From positions 1-13,186 of the forward strand of contig CAZXVH010000130.1 of NCBI GenBank assembly GCA_964643965.1: 13,186 nt of DNA. The letters run 5' to 3'. The position numbers and the translations under genes are program-made. How positions within the stretch are numbered: the stretch's first letter is position 1; every line of letters begins with the position of its first letter. The stretch comes from GCA-2746795 sp964643965 (GTDB taxonomy: Bacteria; Chloroflexota; Anaerolineae; Promineifilales; Promineifilaceae). The notes beneath the pieces were generated by a model that had not been told where the DNA came from, did not search any database, and saw nothing but the letters and a program-made list of their open reading frames with translations. Positions 7,434 through 13,186 of this stretch are shown here, in pieces.

Positions 7434-7602
7434 TCGAGTAGTCGAGTAGTCGGATAGTCGATTAGTCGGATAGTCGGATAGTCGATTAGTCGGATAGTCG
7501 GATAGTCGGATAGTCGAGACGCTGTCACTACAAGACTACTCGACTACAAGACTACAAGACTACAAGACTACTCGACTACAAGACTACTCGACTACAAGAC
7601 TA
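7431..7602. repeat. Inverted 8-base minisatellite spanning two convergent stop codons
   Basis: The left arm (7431-7518) is 11 head-to-tail units of TAGTCGAG, TAGTCGGA or TAGTCGAT on the plus strand. A 9-base centre (7519-7527, ACGCTGTCA) follows. The right arm (7528-7602) holds nine units of TAGTCTTG or TAGTCGAG read on the minus strand, plus a last TAG next to the centre. All 20 units share TAGTC. The first TAG of the left arm is the stop codon of kamA and the first TAG of the right arm is the stop codon of the alcohol dehydrogenase gene. The arms can pair, fully where TAGTCGAG units meet and over the TAGTC core elsewhere, so the RNA from either side could fold and end transcription. Eight is not a multiple of three, so TAG appears in all three frames from each side. 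Confidence 0.9.
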
Positions 7603-8757
7603 CTCCCCTGAGTATGCGGTTCGTAGCAGTTGTTCAATTTCGGCGGTGCTGGGGACGCGGGGGGACATGAGGGTGTTGGCGTCGTAATTGACGTGTTCCA
7701 CCATGAGGGGGAGGGCAGCTTCAAAGTCGGCGGCGGAGATGCCGGCCGCTTGCAATGATTTAGGCTGGTCGATGTCGTCGAAAAGCTGGTAGATGGCCTG
7801 CACCAGGCTGGCGGCGCTTTGGGCGTCGTCAGCGGCCGGTAAATGGAGCAGTTGAGCGAAGTCACGATAGCGACCCAGGCCAGCTTCGCTGATGAATTGA
7901 ATGGTGATGGGCAGGAAAACGGCCGTTACCCGCCCATGAGATATCTGCTTAAACACACCACCCACACTATGGCCCAAAGCGTGGGCCAGCGCTACCTGGC
8001 TGTTGCCCAAAACCATACCGGCGATGCTGGCTGCATTTGCCATCTTCTCCCGCGCTTCCATATCAGCCGCCCCGTTGGCTACTGCCCGGGGTAAATAAGC
8101 GAAGACCATCCGCGCTGCCTGCAAACAGAGGCCATCGGTGAAATCATTGGCCCAGTTGCAGGTGTAGGCTTCAATGGCATGGCTCAACACGTCAATGCCG
8201 GTGTCGGCCGTGATTTGCCGGGGTAGTTGGGCGGTGAGGGCGGGGTCTACAATCGCCAGGTCTGGCGTCACTTCACGGGAGCCGAGGGTCAGCTTGCGTT
8301 TTTCTACCGTGTCGGTGAGGATGATGCCGTAACTGGCTTCAGAGCCGGAGCCGGCGGTGGTGGGAATGCAGATCAGGCGGGCTTTCTGACGCAGGCCCAG
8401 TTCCTCAAACGGATTAATCTCTTCTGGCGCCAGATCCGGCCGTTCATACAAAATCCACATCGCTTTGGCGGCGTCCATGCAGGAGCCGCCGCCCAGGCCA
8501 ATGACCCAATCTGGCTGATAGGCGGCCATCGCTTCTGCGCCGCGTTTAACCGTTTGCAGCGAAGGGTCTGGCTCTACGTCGGTAAAAACTTCGCTGGCGA
8601 TGCCGGCGGCATTCAACTGTGTTTGCACCAGCGCTACAAAGCCTAGTTGTTGGATATTCTTGTCGGTGACGATGAAAGCCCGTTCGCCTTGCAGCGACGC
8701 TAATTGGGACAATGCATCTTCCCCAAAACAAAATTCAGGACATCTAAAAAACCACAT
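7600..8757 (-). CDS. Iron-containing alcohol dehydrogenase (group III)
   Basis: A 385-residue NAD(P)-dependent alcohol dehydrogenase or aldehyde reductase of the FucO/AdhB type. The nucleotide-binding loop GLGGGSCMDAAKA is at about 87-99. The four metal ligands expected by comparison with FucO are all present: Asp189 and His193 (GIDVLSHAIEAY), His259 (ALAHALGH) and His274 (ISHGRV). CIPTTAGSGSE at 130-140 is also conserved. Length is typical. The substrate cannot be read from sequence; the family covers ethanol, butanol, 1,2-propanediol and 1,3-propanediol enzymes. It follows the SCP-2-like gene on the same strand with 27 bases between and has only a weak ribosome binding site, so it is probably co-transcribed. 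Its TAG stop begins the right arm of the 8-base array. Confidence 0.9.
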   Translation of the reverse strand: MWFFRCPEFCFGEDALSQLASLQGERAFIVTDKNIQQLGFVALVQTQLNAAGIASEVFTDVEPDPSLQTVKRGAEAMAAYQPDWVIGLGGGSCMDAAKAMWILYERPDLAPEEINPFEELGLRQKARLICIPTTAGSGSEASYGIILTDTVEKRKLTLGSREVTPDLAIVDPALTAQLPRQITADTGIDVLSHAIEAYTCNWANDFTDGLCLQAARMVFAYLPRAVANGAADMEAREKMANAASIAGMVLGNSQVALAHALGHSVGGVFKQISHGRVTAVFLPITIQFISEAGLGRYRDFAQLLHLPAADDAQSAASLVQAIYQLFDDIDQPKSLQAAGISAADFEAALPLMVEHVNYDANTLMSPRVPSTAEIEQLLRTAYSGE

Positions 8758-8784
8758 AATTATTTTTTCTTTGGATGGGAGTGA

Positions 8785-9195
8785 TTATTCGGGCCAGACT
8801 GTGTCGATTTTAGTAGTGCATTCCACCAGTTCAATGGCGGCTTTGGGCGCTTTCATGATTTTCATCATATTGCCCTTTAGCTTTAGCTGGCGCGTCATCA
8901 TACCTTTGATGGGATCTAATTCTTTGCCTACCACTTTTCGCCATACATCGACCGGCGCCGACATGATAAAGGCAGGCGATTTTTCGGCAGGGTCTTGAAT
9001 TTCCATAGCCTCACGACATTCACCATGCCATAAGTCCATGTACATGTACACGTCTTGGGCAATGGGGCCGCCCTGAGTGACAACGAAGTAGAAATCTCCT
9101 TCCCATGTTTTGGCCGCTTCACGATAGCCTTCGCTTTGATTTAGCTCATCTTTTAAGGCGTTGATCCATGCTTCGGTTGCAAATTGTACAGCCAT
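8785..9195 (-). CDS. SCP-2 sterol-transfer family protein
   Basis: A 136-residue protein that resembles the SCP-2 fold, a small cytoplasmic domain with a hydrophobic tunnel for lipids. The best-conserved part is at about 77-111: FIMSAPVDVWRKVVG, then a DPIKGMM stretch and LKLKGNM, which matches the usual SCP-2 strand-helix-strand end. The frame extends up to 9264, but the start at 9195 is chosen because GGAGG at 9208-9204 lies eight bases before it and the extra 23 residues look random. It probably has its own promoter just upstream and is followed by the alcohol dehydrogenase gene. The ligand is unknown; bacterial relatives often sit near lipid or fatty-acid genes, so the pairing with an alcohol dehydrogenase may mean a lipid-derived alcohol or aldehyde, but this is a guess. 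Confidence 0.75.
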   Translation of the reverse strand: MAVQFATEAWINALKDELNQSEGYREAAKTWEGDFYFVVTQGGPIAQDVYMYMDLWHGECREAMEIQDPAEKSPAFIMSAPVDVWRKVVGKELDPIKGMMTRQLKLKGNMMKIMKAPKAAIELVECTTKIDTVWPE

Positions 9196-9203
9196 AATGT
9201 TTT

Positions 9204-9208
9204 CCTCC
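9204..9208 (-). promoter_or_regulatory. Ribosome binding site that fixes the SCP-2-like gene start
   Basis: GGAGG on the minus strand, eight bases before the ATG at 9195. It decides for the shorter start over the ATG at 9264, which would overlap the end of the preceding gene and its probable promoter. Confidence 0.75.
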
Positions 9209-9235
9209 AGGAAGTGAAAATGAACAGATGAGGTA

Positions 9236-9264
9236 AAGATAGCACAGCCATTTCCTTTTGTCAC
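9236..9264 (-). promoter_or_regulatory. Candidate promoter of the SCP-2-like/alcohol dehydrogenase pair
   Basis: On the minus strand GTGACA (9264-9259, five of six -35 bases) and TATCTT (9241-9236, four of six -10 bases) are 17 bases apart. The -35 box overlaps the stop codon of the truncated ligase-like gene. It would place the transcription start near 9229, some 34 bases before the ATG at 9195, and would separate this pair from the polysaccharide genes upstream. Confidence 0.4.
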
Positions 9265-9980
9265 CTATTGCTCAGGTGAAACATGGCGTTGAGTAAGGCC
9301 AACGCTACCCAAAAACTGAGGCCGGTTTTAGAACCGAGGGCTAAGGTATCTGTCAGGCCAAAAATATGGAGCGCCGCCAAACTGGCGAGGATGCCGAGGG
9401 CAAAGGGGCGCAAAGTGGGACTGCGTCTGGCGGTTTTCCAGCCAATGAGCCAGGCAGTGATGAGCAGCGACAGATAGGTTATCAAACCGGGAATACCCAC
9501 GTCTAACGCTACCTGTAAGGTGAGGTTGTGCGCATGGGCAATGTCGTAACCGGCGTTTATATTCAGAGGGTACAGGCGGCGCACGACATGGCGAAAGGCG
9601 CCCAGTCCGGTTCCGCTGAAGGGAAAATCGCCGACCGCCATCAGACCCCAACGCCATACTTCCTGGCGGAAGCCGAGGGAGTTGAGGCTGCCCACGGCCG
9701 TTTGTCCCATTTGTGACGGATCATCCCACAAGATGGCGAGTTTTTCCGGTCCCAGCCACAGCAGTCCGGCTATGCCGGCCAGCAGCATGAGACCGATACC
9801 AGCCCAGAGCAGCTTCCGTTTGCGGGAGGTAGGCAGGATGAGGCTCCACAGCGCCAGCAACACCCAGACCCCGCCCACGGCCCCCAGCCAGCCGCTGCGA
9901 GATTGGGTGAGCAGCAGGATGGCGGCGGTGGGGAGGGTGAGAACGGCCGTTAGCGGAAATAGAAGAATCGCGGCCGGCAT
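9261..9980 (-). CDS. N-terminally truncated O-antigen ligase/polymerase-like membrane protein
   Basis: A 239-residue membrane protein that matches only the C-terminal part of the Wzy/WaaL family. It keeps the SRSG arginine (Arg28, equal to Arg217 of the neighbour), GTGLGAF at 123-129, and the AHN histidine (His151) followed by QVALDVGIPGL. Hydrophobic segments are visible near 1-25, 32-50, 58-76, 163-181, 194-210 and 218-236. About 190 residues, normally five or six membrane spans, are missing from the front compared with the preceding gene. Its ATG is the codon directly after that gene's TGA, in the same frame, and there is no ribosome binding site, so any translation must be by reinitiation. 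It is most simply the remnant of a second, diverged family copy whose front was deleted; a working two-part protein is less likely but possible. Confidence 0.7.
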   Translation of the reverse strand: MPAAILLFPLTAVLTLPTAAILLLTQSRSGWLGAVGGVWVLLALWSLILPTSRKRKLLWAGIGLMLLAGIAGLLWLGPEKLAILWDDPSQMGQTAVGSLNSLGFRQEVWRWGLMAVGDFPFSGTGLGAFRHVVRRLYPLNINAGYDIAHAHNLTLQVALDVGIPGLITYLSLLITAWLIGWKTARRSPTLRPFALGILASLAALHIFGLTDTLALGSKTGLSFWVALALLNAMFHLSNR

Positions 9981-11306
9981 TCATTCAATTGGGGGCGGCG
10001 TTGGATGATCTGGATGTGGCGTTGGAGAAGATTGGGGCGTAGGGAGCGAAACGGCCGTTTGTCGAACTATGTTATGTGCCGCCACAATGAAAGCGACCAC
10101 CACCCAGGGCATAAATGAAACGAGCGTCCACGACAAGCCGCTGTCAATGAGACCGTGGGCTGAATAGCCAATTAAACCGGCAAACACACCCACCATCATT
10201 GTGCGTAGTTCTCTGTCAGCCAGCTTTTCCGCCCATTTCATCGTCTGCCAAGCCATAAACAACGCTAGTATCAACCAGGCAATGTAGATGATTAGGCCAG
10301 GAATCCCTAAGTCTACGCCAACTTGTAAGAAGACATTGTGTGCACCGGGATTATGGTTTTCGGCAAAGGGATAAAGCCTCATGCCCACATCATTAAACGC
10401 GCCCATACCAGCCCCTGTAAACGAGAAGTCGCTCATCATCCACAAGGCAATGCGCCAGACTTCCAGCCGAAAATCCATTGTGCTGGGATCCGTGATGCCA
10501 CTGGCAGATTCGGGGACTAGGGTGGAGGTGTTGAATGTGGTTAGGAGTAAGATGGCAATAACGGCCGTTACCCCCGCTAATCCCACAGCCAACCACCGTC
10601 TGCGCATTAACCAAAAAACGAATAGTACCCCAATAATGATTGCCAAATAGCCGCCACGCGACTTGGTCAACAGCAGAATAATTCCCATCCAGCCTGTAAT
10701 TATGAACCAAAGCACCCAACTCCGTTTTCGTTGAGTAAAGTCCTGCCAAAAATAAGCCAGAGGTAATGGTAACAGTAAAATCATGAGCGAGGCCATGATG
10801 TTAGGATGGATGGTTTCGGGTGAAAGCAAAGGGAAAAATTGGTAAATCGCTTCAGGAATGAATGCGCTTTTAGTTTGGTTCCAGGCGACGGCAATGGGTG
10901 CCACCAAGGCAAACGCCATCCCCAACGCAATGAGGCCATAAGCAAACCATGTCAACAGCCTACGCTGTTGTACCATGGTAACCAACATATAAAAGAGGAT
11001 GAGACTGGCGATAAAACGGGTGAATTGTGGCACTGTTTTGTCGGGATCTGCGGTAACGAGAACTGAGACGCCCACGCTAATAAGCCAAAGTAAAACCAGG
11101 ATGTTGATGGGTGTCACAGGTAGAATGGGGCGGTGGCGAGTGAGTAAGCGGAGAAGCAGGATGAGAATGAAAAGGGAGAGGGAAACGGCCGTTAGCAGGG
11201 GAAAGGAACCGGGGAACAGCAGCAGCGGTGTGATAAGCAGCAACAGGGCAGCTTCCAGCCAGATGGCATAGGGTTGATGAGGGGGAAGAGAAAACGGCCG
11301 TGGCAT
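9981..11306 (-). CDS. O-antigen ligase/polymerase-like membrane protein (Wzy/WaaL family)
   Basis: A 441-residue polytopic membrane protein with about ten or more hydrophobic segments. The family landmarks are TKSRGGYLA with Arg217, the extracytoplasmic loop containing FTGAGMGAF (296-304), and GAHNVFLQVGVDLGIPGL with His323; a conserved arginine and histidine of this kind are needed by WaaL-type ligases. Such proteins join or polymerise undecaprenyl-linked glycans outside the membrane. The last 25 residues are a proline-, serine- and threonine-rich tail (PTPQSSPTPHPDHPTPPP) that is unusual for a family that normally ends in a membrane helix or short basic tail. The ATG lies ten bases after the stop of the WecG/TagA-like gene. 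Ligase and polymerase cannot be told apart from sequence. Four ACGGCCGT palindromes occur in this gene. Confidence 0.82.
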   Translation of the reverse strand: MPRPFSLPPHQPYAIWLEAALLLLITPLLLFPGSFPLLTAVSLSLFILILLLRLLTRHRPILPVTPINILVLLWLISVGVSVLVTADPDKTVPQFTRFIASLILFYMLVTMVQQRRLLTWFAYGLIALGMAFALVAPIAVAWNQTKSAFIPEAIYQFFPLLSPETIHPNIMASLMILLLPLPLAYFWQDFTQRKRSWVLWFIITGWMGIILLLTKSRGGYLAIIIGVLFVFWLMRRRWLAVGLAGVTAVIAILLLTTFNTSTLVPESASGITDPSTMDFRLEVWRIALWMMSDFSFTGAGMGAFNDVGMRLYPFAENHNPGAHNVFLQVGVDLGIPGLIIYIAWLILALFMAWQTMKWAEKLADRELRTMMVGVFAGLIGYSAHGLIDSGLSWTLVSFMPWVVVAFIVAAHNIVRQTAVSLPTPQSSPTPHPDHPTPPPIE

Positions 11307-11316
11307 TTAGAAAGCG

Positions 11317-12084
11317 TTATTCAAACTTCAATAACCCAAAGCGCTGCTTGAGAACACGCCACAAGAACAGAGGATTGCCTACAATATATCTTCGCCATAA
11401 GCGACGTGGTTCAATAACCAGACGACCAAACCACTCAAATCCATTATCCGTCATCCACTTGGGTGCGCGTTGCAAATCACCGGCTAAATAGTCAAACACA
11501 GCGCCGCCTGTTAAAGCAATATTGACATTTAATTGATCCCAATTTTCCATTAACCATTTCTCTTGCAGCGGCATACCAAAGCCAAGCACTAAAATATTTG
11601 GTTGGCAAAGGTTGATCTGTGCCACAACTCTTTTATTCTCATCCCTATTGATCGTCTTATCAAAATAGCCATCTTGTTCACCAACAATACGCAAATTAGG
11701 GTGTTTTTTGCACATATTATTTGCGGCTCTGGCGGCAACGCCGGGTTTAGCGCCTAAAAAATAAAGCGAATATTGTTGTTCTTCAGCAAATGCAGCCAAC
11801 TGCCACATCCAATCAGCATACGTGATACGTTCCGGAATTTTATACCCTAGCAGCCTCCCCCCCAGCATTACGCCGGCGCCATCGCAAAAAACAATCTCAG
11901 CCCTATTTAAAAAATTTCTTAGCCAGGGTTGTTTATAAGATAAATTTAAACAATGAACGTTCACATTTAGAACAAGCGCATGTTGACGGTTTTCCACGTA
12001 AGCAGCGAGCGTTTCATGCAATTCCGCCTTAGATAGAAGATCCACTCGAACGCCAAAAATCTTCATGCTTTTTTGTTGTATCAT
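11317..12084 (-). CDS. WecG/TagA/CpsF family glycosyltransferase (GT26)
   Basis: A 255-residue glycosyltransferase of family GT26, which adds the second sugar (for example N-acetylmannosamine or its uronic acid) to an undecaprenyl-diphosphate-linked sugar on the inner membrane face. Visible blocks are LNVNVHCLN (39-47), FCDGAGVMLG with the probable catalytic Asp68, RITYADW (86-92), YFLGAKPGVAARAA (108-121), LGFGMPLQEKW (167-177) and LTGGAVFDYLAGDLQRAPKW (191-210). The C-terminal FEWFGRLVIEPRRLWRRY is the basic appendage that places TagA-like enzymes on the membrane. The start at 12084 shares one base with the stop of the preceding gene (TGATG), which supports coupling; an internal Met7 is an alternative without a better ribosome binding site. 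It belongs to the surface polysaccharide cluster. Confidence 0.9.
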   Translation of the reverse strand: MIQQKSMKIFGVRVDLLSKAELHETLAAYVENRQHALVLNVNVHCLNLSYKQPWLRNFLNRAEIVFCDGAGVMLGGRLLGYKIPERITYADWMWQLAAFAEEQQYSLYFLGAKPGVAARAANNMCKKHPNLRIVGEQDGYFDKTINRDENKRVVAQINLCQPNILVLGFGMPLQEKWLMENWDQLNVNIALTGGAVFDYLAGDLQRAPKWMTDNGFEWFGRLVIEPRRLWRRYIVGNPLFLWRVLKQRFGLLKFE

Positions 12085-13186
12085 CAGTTGTTTGAATTTG
12101 ATTCTAATAAATATATGGATCGTAATCCCCCGGCATTTTTATCGGGGACAAAAATTGGCGTGAACCCTAATTCCTTTAGTAACGGGTCATTTTTTTTAGC
12201 TTCCGGTATCGGGGCAACCAGAAAGATGTCGAAATTATTAGAAGTTTCTACGAATTCTTTTATAGAATTCCAATTAGTGCCGTTTATTTCAATTTCAGCA
12301 GAAGTTTCTGGTAATTCGTTTACTAAAAAATGATAAAGATATACTTCATAGTCAGGTATTACGTAGACAATATCATCGTTCTTAACTAATCCCTCTAACA
12401 TTGCAGCTATCTCGCGCATGTTGCTTTTGGGTTTTTCATAATATTCAATCGTATTTATGGTGGTAGCAAAGAACACAAACACACATAAAAATATCATTGT
12501 TATCATCTTCATCTTTGTTGATTTGATAAATAGATTTGGCCATTCAAAAATGCCTACCGCTGCATAGATCATAAAAAATGGTGCTACATGAATAATTTGC
12601 CGGGGTACAAAAAAGTATCCTTTATAGTAATTTGCACCAATGATCAATACTATTTGCAATATACCGCTAATCAAAAATGGAAATGTTCTTTTATATTTTT
12701 TACTTTGTGCAATTGCCAATGCAATACCAAGTAAAAAAAGTACACTCAACAACATGAATTGCACACCAAATTGAACAGTGTTTGGTGTGTATTTTAGAAC
12801 GCTGAAGCCCACTCCAGTTAAAACGATTTGACTAAGCGAATCACCGTAACGCAACAAATCAAAATGATATTGTCGAGAATTGCCAAAATAAATGTATCCG
12901 GGTGTGAAAATTAAAAGGAGTAAAAATCCACCGAGAACAAGCCATAACCATCGTTTATCTTCCTTGATCTCCACTTTAAAGTTTGTAAGAAAAAGTAAGT
13001 AAATCATGCCATTTATGAGTGAAAAAATCACATAAGGATGGAAATAAATACCAATCCCACTGACAATAATAAATAGGTAAAATAATCTTAAAGAAGGGCG
13101 TTCCAAGGCAGTTATTAATAAATAGGTTGTCATTAGAAAAAAGAATAAGAGTGCTGAATAAAACCGCATTTCTTGTGCATATTGAA
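12084..13186 (-). CDS. GT39-type membrane glycosyltransferase (C-terminal part, cut by window edge)
   Basis: The reading frame stays open to the right edge, so the ATG at 13169 is internal; the codons before it complete YAQEMRFYSALL, the loop-plus-helix seen in dolichyl-phosphate-mannose-type (GT39/ArnT-like) glycosyltransferases. At least 367 residues are in the window: about eight hydrophobic spans up to residue 245 of the visible part, then a soluble C-terminal domain of about 120 residues with an EYYEKPKSNMREIAAML start, as is common after the last span in this family. Such enzymes move a sugar from a polyprenyl-phosphate carrier to a protein, lipid or glycan outside the membrane. The gene is only about one third G+C in sampled lines, far below kamA and dnd, and has no ACGGCCGT copy, which suggests separate acquisition. 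Donor and acceptor are unknown. Confidence 0.75.
   Translation of the reverse strand, partial: QYAQEMRFYSALLFFFLMTTYLLITALERPSLRLFYLFIIVSGIGIYFHPYVIFSLINGMIYLLFLTNFKVEIKEDKRWLWLVLGGFLLLLIFTPGYIYFGNSRQYHFDLLRYGDSLSQIVLTGVGFSVLKYTPNTVQFGVQFMLLSVLFLLGIALAIAQSKKYKRTFPFLISGILQIVLIIGANYYKGYFFVPRQIIHVAPFFMIYAAVGIFEWPNLFIKSTKMKMITMIFLCVFVFFATTINTIEYYEKPKSNMREIAAMLEGLVKNDDIVYVIPDYEVYLYHFLVNELPETSAEIEINGTNWNSIKEFVETSNNFDIFLVAPIPEAKKNDPLLKELGFTPIFVPDKNAGGLRSIYLLESNSNN

Larger units (their letters stand above)
525..11301. repeat. Highly iterated palindrome ACGGCCGT, 15 dispersed copies
   Basis: Copies begin at 525, 2295, 2921, 3095, 3943, 4527, 5650, 6920, 7919, 9694, 9943, 10051, 10561, 11185 and 11294. 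Ten of these extend to the 10-base palindrome AACGGCCGTT (at 525, 2921, 3095, 3943, 5650, 7919, 9943, 10051, 10561 and 11185). Fourteen are inside genes and one is intergenic. In genes it is used in all three codon phases: Thr-Ala-Val nine times, Asn/Asp-Gly-Arg twice, and with Arg-Pro three times. This behaves like the HIP1 octamer of cyanobacteria, a genome-wide iterated palindrome. Confidence 0.92.

Noticed and set aside
7431..7602. A CRISPR array.
   Set aside because: Units are eight bases, directly adjacent and without spacers, and no cas gene is present.
9978..9983. A single long ligase gene with TGA read through or used as selenocysteine.
   Set aside because: The first protein is already complete for its family and the second repeats the same C-terminal domain, so two tandem copies explain it better; no selenocysteine element was seen.
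13167..13169. ATG at 13169 as the start of the right-edge glycosyltransferase.
   Set aside because: The frame remains open to the window edge and the upstream codons complete a conserved YAQE-type loop, so the methionine is internal.

Overview
The window has the look of a Chloroflexota genome (Anaerolineae-like). That guess rests on moderate GC with mixed codon use, gene order, and a strongly repeated AACGGCCGTT palindrome; no rRNA or other marker gene is present to confirm it. Almost every gene is on the minus strand. The exception is a lysine 2,3-aminomutase gene near the middle.

Left part (1-5450, minus strand): a tightly packed DNA phosphorothioation (Dnd) operon. In transcription order it reads dndC, dndD, dndE, dndA, then a minimal nucleotidyltransferase (MNT-like), then the first 27 codons of another gene cut by the window edge. 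Junctions are overlaps of 4 and 14 bases or gaps of 1 base, so this is one transcription unit. DndA (cysteine desulfurase) supplies sulfur, DndC (ATP pyrophosphatase/PAPS-reductase fold, Fe-S) and DndD (SMC-like ATPase) act with DndE to swap a non-bridging backbone oxygen for sulfur. No dndB lies in front of dndC, and no dndFGH restriction gene is visible. The MNT-like gene and its cut-off partner suggest a HEPN/MNT toxin-antitoxin or guard module fused to the modification operon.

Middle (5451-8757): a 594-base gene-free divergent region holds a good promoter and ribosome binding site for kamA. kamA (plus) and an iron-type alcohol dehydrogenase gene (minus) converge on a 172-base array of 8-base TAGTCNNN units. 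The array inverts in its middle and starts exactly at the TAG stop codon of each gene.

Right part (8785-13186, minus strand): an SCP-2-like lipid-binding protein gene sits before the alcohol dehydrogenase gene. Further upstream is a cell-surface polysaccharide cluster: a GT39-type membrane glycosyltransferase (cut by the right edge, clearly AT-rich), a WecG/TagA/CpsF glycosyltransferase, a full O-antigen ligase/polymerase-like protein, and a second, N-terminally truncated copy of that family that begins at the codon directly after the first one's stop.

The main points to check are the palindrome (15 copies of ACGGCCGT in 13.2 kb), the stop-to-stop inverted array, and the Dnd plus MNT/HEPN arrangement.
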